From Nannocystis sp. (GTDB taxonomy: Bacteria > Myxococcota_A > Polyangia > Nannocystales > Nannocystaceae): a stretch of 45,916 nucleotides of DNA. A program made the translations under genes and the position numbers. Below the pieces are notes generated by a model, which was not told the origin of the DNA, searched no databases, and saw only the letters and a program-made list of their open reading frames with translations. Below are positions 14,319 through 23,710 of this stretch, piece after piece; positions within the stretch are counted from its first letter, which is position 1; every line of letters begins with the position of its first letter. The DNA lies in assembly GCA_016712315.1 (NCBI GenBank), contig JADJRG010000005.1, positions 1 to 45,916 of the forward strand, given 5' to 3'.

Positions 14319-14362
14319 GCGGAGAAAAAAAAGCGCCCCTGGTATAGTCCGCGCCGCCCTCT

Positions 14363-15109
14363 ATGCACGCTCGTCACTTGATGCTCGAGAGCCCCGCGAT
14401 GGGGCGTAAGGTCCACGTCTGGGCGTATGGCCACTACGGCCCGCCCGTGCTCGTCTTCCCCTCCGCCGCGGGCTTCGCCCACGAGTGGGACAAGCAGGGC
14501 ATGCTCCAGGTGATCGCGCCGCTGCTCGCGGGCGGCAGGATGAAGCTCTACTGTCCCGAGAGCAATGTCTCTCAGGTCTGGACCGAAAAGACCTCGCCGC
14601 TGGCCGCGCGGATGGAGCGGCACCGCGCGTACGAGCGCTTCATCCTCGAGACGATGGTGCCGTTCATCCGCGAGGATTGCCGCTGGCCGAGCGCGCCGAT
14701 CACCGCGGTCGGGTGCAGCCTCGGCGGCACCTACGCGGCGCTCGCGGCGCTGAAGCAGCCAGAGACCTTCCGGCAGGTGCTCTGTATGAGCGGTCGCTAC
14801 CTGACGACCGCGCTGACCGGCGGCGAGACCAACCAGGAGCTCTATTTTAATAACCCGCTGGCGTTCGTGCCGGGGCTCGGCGGCGAGGCGCTGGCGAGGA
14901 TCCAGAAGAACACGCACCTGACGCTGGTGTGCGGCCGCGGGGCGTTCGAGGAGGGTTGCATCGAGGAGACGATCGCGCTCGGTAACCTGCTGCTGCGCAA
15001 GCAGATCCCCAGCGACACGGACATCTGGGGGCACGACTCACGCCACGATTGGGCGTACTGGAAGCGCCAGGTCGTGCGCCACCTGCCGCGCTTGCTCGCG
15101 CGCGTGTGA
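14363..15109 (+). CDS. alpha/beta-hydrolase of the putative esterase family (PF00756-like)
   Basis: An intact 248-residue protein without signal peptide. The strand-turn VLVFPSAAGFAHEWD supplies an oxyanion region. The nucleophile elbow is GCSLGG (14711-14728). The late motif GHDSRHDWAYWKRQ supplies the histidine, and the acid residue is probably in the preceding DTDIW. This arrangement fits the esterase D/Fes-like group, which includes S-formylglutathione hydrolases, mycolyltransferases and siderophore esterases. Length is near the family norm. It starts 44 bases after the TonB receptor and ends six bases before the convergent kinase gene. A cytosolic ferric-siderophore esterase is possible by context but unproven. 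Confidence 0.78.
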   Translation: MHARHLMLESPAMGRKVHVWAYGHYGPPVLVFPSAAGFAHEWDKQGMLQVIAPLLAGGRMKLYCPESNVSQVWTEKTSPLAARMERHRAYERFILETMVPFIREDCRWPSAPITAVGCSLGGTYAALAALKQPETFRQVLCMSGRYLTTALTGGETNQELYFNNPLAFVPGLGGEALARIQKNTHLTLVCGRGAFEEGCIEETIALGNLLLRKQIPSDTDIWGHDSRHDWAYWKRQVVRHLPRLLARV

Positions 15110-15115
15110 GCGCCG

Positions 15116-18100
15116 CTACTTCTTCTGTGCCTTCTTTTGGGCCTTCTTTTGGGCCCTCTTCTTCGCCCTCTTCTCGAGCCATGTCTGCTCACCAGCGGGG
15201 GCAGCGCGGGGCGCCTCGCGCTGCCAGGCCTCGAGCTCGGCGACCATCGCCCTCGCCTTGTCGTCATCCTCTGCGCGCAGGGTGGCGAGCGCGGCGGCGC
15301 CGAGCTGCCGTTGGCGATCAGGCTGGCGGCCGAGCGCGTGCAAGGCGGCGACGACGACGTGGCGGCCCTCCGCGAGCTGGCGGGGCTCGACGATGTCGCC
15401 GCGGGCCTCGTAGATGGCGAGGGCCTGTTCAAGGCGAGGTAGGGCCGACCGTGGGTCGCCCTGCTTCAGCTCGAGGCGGCCGAGGAGATCGAGGGAGCGC
15501 GCGAGGTGGGGGTCGTCGGCGGTGAGGGCCACTTGGCGGATCGCGAGCGAGCGCTCGCAGTGGTGACGCGCGGCGGCGGGCTCGCCTAGCTCTTCGAGCA
15601 AGGTGCAGAGGTTGTCGTGGGTGTGGGCGATCTCGGGGTGATCCTCGCCGCGCGCGGCGGCCTCGATCGCGAGGGCGCGCTCGAAGTACGGGCGGGCGGC
15701 GGCGTCGTCGCCGCGATAGGAGTAGGTGACGCCGATGTTGACGAGGGTCGAGGCGAGGTCGGCGTGCTCGGGGCCGAGGGCGGCCTCTTCGATCTTCAAG
15801 GCGCGCTGAAGATGTTGGATGGCGGCGTCGAGATCGCCGGCCATGCCAGCGGCGGCGCCGAGGTTCACCAGGGTGCCGGCGATCCGCGGGTGCTCAGGAC
15901 CAAACGCCGCCTCCTCGATCGCGAGCGCCCGCGTGTAGCCGGCGATGGCGGCCGCGGCGTCGCCCTTGAGCATGTGTACGTTGCCGAGGCCGCTGAGGTA
16001 CATGCCGATCCGCTGGTCCTCAAGGCCGTAGATCTGCTCGCTGAGGGCGAGCGCTTGGCCGAGCAGCTCGCTCGCCTCGTCGAGCTGTGAGCGGCGGTAC
16101 AGGACGGTGCCGATCGCCCAGAGGAGGCGCGGGCGGCCGGGTGCGCCGGCTGGCAGGCGCGCGCGTACGGTGTCGGCGTGGCGCCGCCAACGCAGCGCCT
16201 CTTCATGGCGGCCGCGGCGCTCTCCCGTGACGAAGATCAGGTTGGACATCGCCAGCGCGAGGCGGTCGTCATCACGAACCTGGTCGGAGAGCCATACAGC
16301 GTCGGTCAAGCGCGCCTCCGCCGCCTCGAGCTCGCCCGCGTCGTTCTCGAGCTCGCCGACGAGCGCCGCGACCTCGGCCGCGAAGGCGGGGTCGTTGAGG
16401 GCGCGGGCGCGGTCGAGGATCGGCTCGGCGACCGCGAGCCCGTCGGCGCTCTTGCGCAAGGAGAGGGCGACGCGCGCGGGATCGAGCTGGTCGCGCAGCG
16501 AGGCGATCTCGGCGGCGATCTGCGGATCCTCAGGGGGCGCGACCGCTGCGGTGAGCGCGGCGATGTCGGCGCAAGCGGCGGCCGCCGGGAGATCGCCGAC
16601 GGCTTGGATCGCGCGCTCGACGGTCTGCGTGTCGGCCGCGCTGAAGGTGTCGATGAGCGCCTTGAAGGCGGAGCGATGGCGCTGGAGGCAGGCGAGCTGG
16701 AGGCCGTAGAGCTCGGCGCTGTGCTCCCCTTGTTGATGTGCGACGCAGGCGCCCTCGCGGGCGGCGATCCAGGCGCTCGCGTGCGCGTCGAGGCGCGGGC
16801 GGAGCCGCTCCCAGGTGGCCTCGGCGTAGTTGAGGCCGGTGCCGGTGATAGCGGCGCCGAGGGCGGCGCGGCGGTCGTCGCTCCAGATCTCGCCAAGCTC
16901 GCCGCCGAGCTCCGTGCAGGCGGCGCTCGGTCGCGCGATCAGGACGCCGACAGCGAGCAGGAGGAGCCCGAGCGCGCCGCCGACCGCGACCTTGCCGAGC
17001 GTCCGCGCGGGGTCGCGATCGATCGCGGCGAGCAGCTCGTGCATCGACTGGAAGCGCCGCGCAGGGTCAGGATCGAGGCCGCGCAGGACGGCGCCGCGGA
17101 GGAAGGCGGGCACGCCGGCGCGCCTCGGGAGGTCGGGGATCGGCCGCTCGATCAGCTCGCTTCGGCGATCGGCGACGGTGTTGCCCTTAAAGGGACGCTC
17201 GCCGTAGAGCGCCTCAGCGAGGGCGACGCAGAAGGCGTAGATGTCGGCGCGGTGATCGACTTCGCCGCCTTGGAGCTGCTCGGGCGGCATATAGGGGGCG
17301 TGCCGGCGACCGCCCCGGCGACGGTGAGGGCGCCGCCGACGAGGCGCGAGCTGGTGCTGCTGGTGCTCATCGCGGGGCCGCCGCTCGCGGCGATCAGCCG
17401 CTCCGGGCCGCTGGAGCCGGGGGCCCGCGCGAGGCCGAAGTCGAGGACGCGGACGCGGCCGTCGCCGCCGACGAGCACGTTGCTCGGCTTGAAGTCGCGG
17501 TGGATGATACCGGCGTCGTGGGCGGCGGCGAGGCCTCGGCCGGCTTGGATGAGCACGGCGACGACCTCGCGCCAGGTGCGTTTTTTATGGCGCAGCCAGC
17601 CGCGCAGGGTGCGGCCCTCGATCAGCTCCATGGCGACGAAGATCTGGCCCTCAAACTCGCCGACCTCGTAGACGGTGACGACGTTGGGGTGAGAGAGGCG
17701 GGCGAGCGCTTGCGCCTCGCGCAGCAGGCGGCTGCGGCCCGTCGTGCCCTCTCCGAGCTGGGTGCGGAGGATCTTGAGGGCGACCTGGCGGTCGAGCTCG
17801 TCGTCCCGCGCGGCGAAGATCATCCCCATGCCTCCTTCGTCGAGGTGGCGAAGCACGGTGAAGCGGCCGATCTTGGCGCCGGTGCCGCTGACGAGCCGCT
17901 GCTTGAGCAGATCGTCGCCGCGATGGTCGTCGACAGGGGCGGTATGGACCGGCTCGGCGATGATGGTCGCTCCGTCGGCGAGTGAGCCCTCGCTGGCCGC
18001 GTCGACGAGGGGCGGGGCGGGCGACGGAGGTCCAGCAGCGGGCGCGGCTGGGGGTAGCAGGCTGGTGTGCGCGTCGGCTTGTGGCGGCGATCCAACAGGT

Positions 18101-18320
18101 GCGGCAGGAGGCGTCGCGGCGGCGGAGGGAGCGCGCAGGAGGAGCGGCGGCAGCGGCCTCGGTGGGGCTCGTCGGTCAGGCACGAGAGAGAAACGCTCGC
18201 AGAGATGGGTGAGCGCTTCAATGTCACGCCCGCGAGCGTCGCAGGCTCGAGCGTGCGCGCGGGAGCGCGAGCGAGCGCGCGGGCGAGGGCTTCGGGCGAC
18301 AATGCGCTGACCTCGCGCAA
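15116..18320 (-). CDS. serine/threonine protein kinase with TPR C-terminus (two frame changes)
   Basis: About 1,065 residues. A Pro/Ala-rich N-terminus leads to a Hanks-type kinase domain: glycine loop DEGGMGMIFAARD, Lys in VALKIL, HRDFKPSN (near 17470-17505), DFGLAR (17433-17444), and PPEQ in place of APE. The domain closes with PDPARRFQSMHELL. A single membrane helix (LLLLAVGVLIA, near 16930-16970) separates it from an extracytoplasmic part with at least five TPRs (for example LGNVHMLKGDAAAAIAGYTRALAIEE and later repeats), ending in a Lys-rich repeat (KKAQKKAQKK). This is the common myxobacterial STPK-TPR layout for signalling. The frame changes are near 18210 and 17290, and the start at 18320 depends on the first one. 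It is divergent from the lipoprotein gene, which starts 48 bases away. Confidence 0.85.
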
Positions 18321-18368
18321 TGCAGGCCGTGGGGCGCCGTCGCCGGGATTCTCTGGTATCGAGGAGAG

Positions 18369-20268
18369 ATGATCGACGAAGGTATTTTTGTGGGGAGCAA
18401 GAAGTGGGTGTTGGTCGGGGTCGTCGCGCTGGTCGGGCCGATCGCTTGCAACGGCGATGACACGAGCAGCGGCAGCGATACGGCCTCAAGCGGCGCGTCG
18501 ATGACGAGCCAAGGGCCGGCGGGCACGAGCTCGGTCACCGAGAGCGGCACCGACTCGACGAGCTCGGCGAGCGGCACCGACTCAGGCACGATGACGGCAG
18601 GCAGCGCCTCAGAGTCCGACGCGAGCACGAGCGCGAGCGGGACCGCGACGACGACCGGGCAAGTGACGGTCACCGATAGTGACAGCGACACGGGGGCGTG
18701 CGAGCCCGACAAGGTCTGCGGCGAGGAGTGCTGCGCGGCCGACCAGCTCTGCACAGACGGGTTCTGCCAAAAAGACTGCGGCGGCGACCTGCCGTGCGGC
18801 GCGGCGCAGGAGTGCTGCGGCGACGCGCAGCTCTGCTACCTGGGCGAGTGCATCGATCCGGGCGCGTCCTGCACGGAGATCACCTGCGCGACCCAGCAGC
18901 AGCTCGAGCAGTGCGATCCGGGGCAGATCTGCGACCCGAACCTCGGCCTCTGCGTGCCCAGCAAGCTCAACGAGGCCTGCACCTACGTGCCGCCGGCCGG
19001 TAAGTTTAACGCGCAGCCGCAGTTCACCTGGGGCCGGCGAAAGTCGGTGAATGCAACAATGACAGCGCGTGTCAGATCGCGGAGGTCTGTATGGCCGGCA
19101 AGTGTACGGTCACGTGGCCGCACCTCCAGGCCGCCCCGGATGACATGCCGAACCACTACCAGGTCTCGTCGATCCCGGTGGTCGTCGATCTCGACAAAGA
19201 CTGCGTCCCAGAGATCATCTTTAATACGTACACAGGCACGACGATCACCAGCAACGGCGTGCTGCGGGCGATCCGCGGCGACACCGGCGCGAAGGTCTGG
19301 ACGGTGACAGACCCGGCCTACCGCACAGACAGCACCTCGAACATCGCGGTCGGCGACATCGACGGCGACGGCGAGGCGGAGATCGTCGCGCTCGGGGAGG
19401 GCAAGTTCTTGGTGGCGTTTGAGGCCGACGGCACGCCGAAGTGGAAGTCGGCGACCTTCAGCCACGGGGAGACGAGCGGCGCGGTCTCCATCGCGAACCT
19501 CGACGGCGACGGCGACCCAGAGATCGTGATGGGCTCCTCCGTCTGGGACTCGAGCGGCGTGAAGCTCTACGAGGGCGGCCCAGGATCGGGATCAACAGCC
19601 AGGGGCCGATCTCTTGCGTCGCCGACCTCGATAACGACGGCCGCCAAGAGGTGATCGCGGGGCGCACAGCCTATCGCTTCACCGGGACCGTGAAGGGCGG
19701 GAACTTCGCCGGCTCGGTGCTGTGGACCTCGACCCCAGGGGACGGGTTCTGCGGGATCGCAGACCTCGACGACGATAAGACGCCAGAGGTCGTCCTGGTA
19801 CAATCGGGCAATATTCGGGTGCTCAACGGCCAGACAGGGGCGGTGCGGGCGACCTTCGCCATCCCAGGCGGCGGCAACGGCGGCCCGCCGAACATCGCCG
19901 ACTTCGACGGCGACGGGCTCCCCGACATCGCCGCCGCCGGCGCGACTCGCTTCGTCGTGGTGAATTCAACGGCGCCATGAATACACTGACCAAACAGTGG
20001 CACGCGGTCACCCAAGACGGCTCCTCACAGGTGACCGGCTCGTCAGTCTTCGACTTCGACGGCGACGGCCGTAATGAGGTGGTCTATAACGATGAGGTGT
20101 ACCTGCGGATCTACCCAGGCGTCGAACCCGACTGCCAGCTCGACCCTCCAGGCCCCGGCTGCAACGGGGTGATGACCGACGCCGAGGTGCTGCTGCGCGA
20201 CCGCAACTCCTCACGAACCCGCACCGAGTACCCAGTGATCGCGGACGTGGACGGCGACTTCAAGGCGA
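18369..20268 (+). pseudogene. FG-GAP/VCBS lipoprotein, 3' end lost next to a group II intron
   Basis: The signal peptide ends in the lipobox GPIAC (Cys 27), followed by NGDD and a Ser/Thr/Gly stalk of about 80 residues. Then come a Cys-rich region (CGEECCAADQLC, CGAAQECCGDAQLC) and a VCBS/FG-GAP propeller: PVVVDLDKDCVPEI, VGDIDGDGEAEIV, IANLDGDGDPEIV, VADLDNDGRQEVI, IADFDGDGLPDIA and VFDFDGDGRNEVV. The last recognisable unit (IADVDGDFKAK) is cut at about 20268. Beyond it no propeller sequence is found, either before or after the intron. Internal frame changes near 19020, 19580 and 19965 look like sequencing indels, but the lost 3' end is a real rearrangement. It was probably a surface-exposed outer-membrane lipoprotein. 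Confidence 0.8.
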
Positions 20269-20410
20269 AACGAGCCTACCCCCCCTCCAGATCCCCGCAG
20301 CACCACGACCGGCTGCAATCCCACGAATTCGGGCGTTCTGGAGGGGGGTCCCTTGGCTGGTCATGTCCGGGTGGGTCTGGGAGAGGCCCAGTTTTGGCAA
20401 AATCTTGGCA
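20269..20410. other. junction segment between truncated lipoprotein gene and intron
   Basis: No gene is visible in these 142 bases. The VCBS reading frame is lost at the left edge. The segment holds a 12-bp inverted repeat and ends at a GTGCG that could be the intron's first bases. It may be left over from an earlier insertion or deletion. Confidence 0.5.
20280..20349. repeat. inverted repeat, 11-12 bp arms
   Basis: The arms CCCCCCTCCAG (20280-20290) and CTGGAGGGGGG (20338-20348) are perfect inverse complements, separated by 47 bases. The loop is long for an intrinsic terminator and no T-run follows. It could be a terminal-repeat remnant or the edge of a small element at the point where the lipoprotein gene is broken. 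Confidence 0.6.
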
Positions 20411-20924
20411 GTGCGTCACGAAGTCTGGAGAAGGAGGAAGCTGCCAAAACACACTTAAATCACATAGCTGAAACCTTCATTGCGACCCAGTGGGCTGAGA
20501 GGCCCACCCGGCCAAGGCTGGCCACCAGCCGGAACCGAGTGTTGCGCGGCGTCGGGTAACCGGCGGCGTGAAGCGTACACAGGGAGCGCGCGGGCCGTGT
20601 ATGGAGCCCCGAAACTTTTGTCGTCGGGGAGGCCGACGCGGTTGCCAGCGCGGAAGGCGAGACCTCGGCGCCGAGATGGCCTGGCGCATGAGGCTCCCCC
20701 GGGGTCTGAGACCACGGCACGCGCGCGAGGGGTCGACCAGGAACGTGAGAGGCCCTGTCGTCTCCGCGGAAGAGCGGTAGGCGCTGGCGAGGGAGACCGA
20801 AGCACGCGCCGAAGGGCGGCAGGGAGTCGGAGCGCCTCATAGTACCGAGGAAGCGGGGGAACCTGCCCGATGGGACCCCGTGGAGGGAAGGGGGCGCCGA
20901 GTCAGAGAACCGAGCGAGGGAACG

Positions 20925-22265
20925 ATGTCTGGGATCAAGAACCCGGGGAGCATCTCAACGAAACAAGCACGGATAGCGAACATCGCACGGCAGCGCCCGG
21001 ATCAGGCGCTCACGCCGCTGTCACACCACATCGACCTGGACTGCCCGGGAAAAGCCCACCGACGGACGCGTAAGGACGCGGCGCCGGGGATCGACGAGCA
21101 GACCGCCGCCGACTACGAGAAGGAGCTGGAGGCCAACCTCCAGAGCCTGCTCGATCGCGCGAAGTCCGGGACGTACCGCGCCCCGCCTGTCCGGCGGGTG
21201 GAGATCCCCAAGGGGGACGGGAAGACCCGACCGATCGGGATCCCGACCCACGAGGACAAGGTGCTCCAGCGGGCGGTGGTGATGGTCCTTGAGCCGGTCT
21301 ACGAGCAGGAGTTCTTCGACTTCTCGTACGGCTTCCGCCCGGGGCGCTCGGCGCACCAAGCGCTGGAGACCTTGTGGCGCGGGCTCATGAGCCTGGACAT
21401 CGGCTGGGTGCTGGACGTGGACGTCCAGAGCTTCTTCGATACGCTGGACCACCGCGTCTGCCGGGAGCTGCTGCGCGAACGGGTGAGCGACGGGGTGATC
21501 GTACGCCTCGTCGGGAAGTGGCTCAACGCGGGAGTGCTCGAGGGCGGCGTCAAGCGTCGACTGTCCTCGGGGACACCTCAGGGCGGCGTGATCTCGCCGC
21601 TCTTGGCGAACATCTACCTGCATCACGTGCTCGACAGGTGGTGGACGGAGGACGTCCTGCCCCGCCTCCGGGGGAGGGCGATCCTGATCCGCTACGCCGA
21701 TGACTTCGTCATCGGCTTCGAGCTCGAAGAAGATGCACGTCGCGTGCACGCCGTGCTCCCGAGACGTTTTGGGAAGTACGGGCTGACGCTTCACCCCGAC
21801 AAGACCCGGCTGCTCCGCTTCGGCTCCCGAAGCGAGCAGAACGGGCCCTGGGGCCGGAGCATCGGGGTCGAGTCCTTCGACTTCCTCGGCTTCACCCACC
21901 ACTGGGGGAAGACGAAGAAGGGGACGATCGCCGTGCAACGACGGACGATGCGGGCTCGCTTCTCGCGAGCCCTGCGGGCGGTGTCGATCTGGTGCCGCCA
22001 GCATCGCCATAGGAGGGTCGCCGAGCAGGCGCAGCATCTGGCGCGCAAACTGCACGGCCACTACGCGTACTACGGCATCACGGGCAACATGCGCGTCCTC
22101 AGCAACTTCCACCGGCGGGTGCTCTTCGTCTGGCTGAAGTGGCTGAGCCGGCGATCGCAGCGGGCCAGGATGACGTGGGAGGTCTTCTCCAAGGAGGTCT
22201 TGGAGAGACATCCGCTCCCCGCGCCGAGGATCGTCCGATCATCCATGCGCGCAGCGAAGCTCTGA
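20925..22265 (+). CDS. ltrA: group II intron reverse transcriptase/maturase
   Basis: An intact 446-residue protein. The RT domain has VRRVEIPKGDGKTRPIGIP (RT1-2), YGFRPGRSAHQALE, DVDVQSFFDTLDH (motif A with catalytic Asp), SGTPQGGVISPLLANIYLH (motif B), and RYADDFVIG (motif C, YADD, near 21690-21705), then FLGFTHHW. A helical maturase (X) domain follows (RRTMRARFSRALRAV, HYAYYGITGN). The end, about 40 residues past the X-domain core, shows no HNH endonuclease, so mobility would use nicked or replicating DNA. It acts in splicing and target-primed reverse transcription of its own intron. The start at 20925 (MSGIKNPGS) lies within the intron's domain IV. All catalytic residues are present, so the element may be active. 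Confidence 0.93.
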   Translation: MSGIKNPGSISTKQARIANIARQRPDQALTPLSHHIDLDCPGKAHRRTRKDAAPGIDEQTAADYEKELEANLQSLLDRAKSGTYRAPPVRRVEIPKGDGKTRPIGIPTHEDKVLQRAVVMVLEPVYEQEFFDFSYGFRPGRSAHQALETLWRGLMSLDIGWVLDVDVQSFFDTLDHRVCRELLRERVSDGVIVRLVGKWLNAGVLEGGVKRRLSSGTPQGGVISPLLANIYLHHVLDRWWTEDVLPRLRGRAILIRYADDFVIGFELEEDARRVHAVLPRRFGKYGLTLHPDKTRLLRFGSRSEQNGPWGRSIGVESFDFLGFTHHWGKTKKGTIAVQRRTMRARFSRALRAVSIWCRQHRHRRVAEQAQHLARKLHGHYAYYGITGNMRVLSNFHRRVLFVWLKWLSRRSQRARMTWEVFSKEVLERHPLPAPRIVRSSMRAAKL

Positions 22266-22271
22266 CTCGAG

Positions 22272-22304
22272 GAGCCGGATGCGGGAAATCCGCACGTCCG
22301 GATC
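22272..22304 (+). ncRNA. group II intron domain V
   Basis: A 33-base hairpin beginning GAGC (with the catalytic AGC triad), an upper stem TGCGG/CCGCA closed by a GAAA-type loop, and a two-base CG bulge before the lower stem returns. This is the standard domain V form and sits six bases after the maturase stop. The third pair of the lower stem reads G-A where G-U is usual. Confidence 0.85.
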
Positions 22305-22306
22305 TG

Positions 22307-22387
22307 TGGGGGGAGCGGGTGCGACGACGCCTACCCCGGCGACCAAGAACGCCGGCGGCTCTCGGGGTCCCGCATCCGCTCCTACCC
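22307..22387 (+). ncRNA. group II intron domain VI with branch-point A
   Basis: A long hairpin. GGGGGGAGCGGGTGCG pairs with CGCATCCGCTCCTACCC with one unpaired A (22384) between CTCCT and CCC. The inner part folds as CCGGCG/CGCCGG around an ACCAAGAA loop. The bulged A at minus 7 is the expected lariat branch site. Confidence 0.8.
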
Positions 22388-22390
22388 GAC

Positions 22391-22765
22391 AAAGCGCGCA
22401 GCGCGCAGCCGCGCCCCGCCCCTCCCGGACCCGGCGCGAAGGGTCCCCTCCAGGAGGAAACGACCGATGAACGGTGGCTCCGAAGCCGGTGCACGCAGCG
22501 TGGTCGGCCGGGTGCCGGCGGCATAGCCGATCGGACAGATCGGGCTCTGCGCGATCCCACCGCATGTGGCCGGGAGAGGGGGGTAGATAACCAAGAGGAC
22601 AGATCATGCCGCGCAGGCAGATCCGCTCGCGCTCACCGAGGCGCACGCCCCCGAGCCAGCGGAGATCCTGAACCAGAGGCCACAGGTCCGCCGTCGTCTC
22701 TGGCCAGCGCTTTGGGCAGGTCCATCCCGCTCGTCGCCAAGACCGACACATCTGTCCTTGGAGAC
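22391..22765. other. 375-base stretch without a recognised gene
   Basis: It begins at the intron's 3' exon junction. Neither strand gives a recognisable product. A minus-strand open frame with several Cys and Trp residues crosses it, but it runs straight through the intron's structural domains and is not credible as a gene. No tRNA or terminator was seen. Confidence 0.5.
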
Positions 22766-23014
22766 ATGCTCGATCACGGCCTCACCCACGCCGGCGCCTC
22801 ACCCGCGCTGCTCACCGACGACGCCCGCGCCGCGCTCCTCCGCGCCGCTCGCGGCCTCCCCCGGCTCCTCAGCCACCTCCTCCGCCTCGCCCTCCTCCTC
22901 GCCGACGAGCGCGCCTCCCCCCAGATCGACGCCTCTATCATCAACGCCGCTCTGAGCTTCCAGCGCTCACCCTGCTATCACCTCTCAGTCATGTGGGAGG
23001 TTGAGCAATTTTGA
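22766..23014 (+). pseudogene. C-terminal remnant of transposition-type AAA ATPase (copy A)
   Basis: About 65 residues (MLDHGLTHAG, TDDARAALLRAARGLPRLL, LADERASPQIDAS) match the C-terminal lid region of ExeA/TniB-like AAA ATPases that accompany DDE transposases. There the sequence normally follows the Walker B and sensor motifs. The P-loop and Walker B part is absent upstream, so this is a fragment. After about 22965 the frame continues into unrelated sequence, overlapping the convergent orphan gene by 30 bases. A diverged second copy lies at 26715 in the same orientation, roughly 70% identical at protein level by eye. Confidence 0.6.
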
Positions 23015-23695
23015 CATCTTTTCGAGATCGTGCCATGCACTCGGCGCTATGTGTAGCGCAAGGGCATGGCTCGAGACGTCCAGAACTCCCCCGGGAAGCT
23101 CAATAGCAAAACCATGGCTCCTTATCAGCCGAAACACTGCAAACAAATCCGGGTCTCCCAGGTAATGAATCGTACTGGTTTCGTCAGGCCGATGCCGCTC
23201 TAGTCTGATGGTATCGTAGGGGTACCTTTGGAAATTTGCGCGTCCCGGATCCATCACGATGACCTCAACAGTCATCGAAGCGGAAGTGCCTCGATGATCC
23301 AGGACGATCCCGATAAGTTCGCCGAGCCGCTTCAACTCCGCGTCCTCAATCTCTCCCAGAAGGCGACCAAACCGTCGGAAGAACGTATCGGAAGGCCGCT
23401 TTTCATGCCAATACTGTGCGGTCATTCGGGTGAGTACTGCCGTGGCATTCTTGCCTCTCGCGCTCAGTAAAATCACGGTGTAGAGGTTGATAACGTCTTC
23501 AATATCCGGCGTCATCCCACTAATCAACGCGTCTGCCTCCTTCTCGGAGGAGCACCCAGATCCCACCATTTCCACCAGCGAAGTTACCTGCTCTTGGATT
23601 ATCTGAGATCGTCGCTCTTGCATCTTGGTGCGCAAGCCGTCGGCTAGCCTGCGGAAAAGAGGGGAGGGAAGGGTGGAGAGAAGTTCGGTGAGCAT
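22985..23695 (-). CDS. orphan 236-aa protein in lower-GC DNA
   Basis: An intact frame with lower GC and more mixed codon use than the rest of the window. It is helix-rich at the N-terminus (LSTLPSPLFRRLADGLRTKMQERRS), then has an acidic/hydrophobic region (TPDIEDVINLYTVILLSARG) and a mixed alpha/beta C-terminal half (VEVIVMDPGRANFQRYPYD, STIHYLGDPDLFAVFRLI). No signal peptide, membrane segment or known motif is seen. The setting between mobile-element debris and the base composition suggest recent acquisition. Genes of this kind in such islands are often defence or toxin components, but nothing in the sequence proves that. Confidence 0.7.
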   Translation of the reverse strand: MLTELLSTLPSPLFRRLADGLRTKMQERRSQIIQEQVTSLVEMVGSGCSSEKEADALISGMTPDIEDVINLYTVILLSARGKNATAVLTRMTAQYWHEKRPSDTFFRRFGRLLGEIEDAELKRLGELIGIVLDHRGTSASMTVEVIVMDPGRANFQRYPYDTIRLERHRPDETSTIHYLGDPDLFAVFRLIRSHGFAIELPGGVLDVSSHALALHIAPSAWHDLEKMSKLLNLPHD

Positions 23696-23710
23696 CTCGA
23701 CGAGAGAGTG

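Larger units (their letters stand above)
20411..22390 (+). mobile_element. group II intron with reverse transcriptase
   Basis: A retroelement of about 1.98 kb. The 3' end is well supported. Domains V and VI follow the maturase stop, and a second 5'-truncated copy at 26967 matches up to the final CCCGAC, ending in the usual AY. The bulged adenosine in the domain VI stem lies at 22384, seven bases from this end, as expected for a branch point. The 5' end is tentative: GTGCG at 20411 fits the GUGYG consensus and gives the typical length of about 510 bases before the ORF. The intron is in the same orientation as the broken lipoprotein gene. No lipoprotein exon follows it, so splicing would not restore the gene. 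Confidence 0.82.

Noticed and set aside
20280..20349. Rho-independent terminator that a class C intron might use as target
   Set aside because: The loop is 47 bases and no T-run follows; the intron start is about 60 bases further on, so the case is too weak.
22239..22751. 170-residue minus-strand frame with several Cys and Trp residues after the intron
   Set aside because: It runs through intron domains V and VI and shares no recognisable motif; the RNA structure explains that sequence better.
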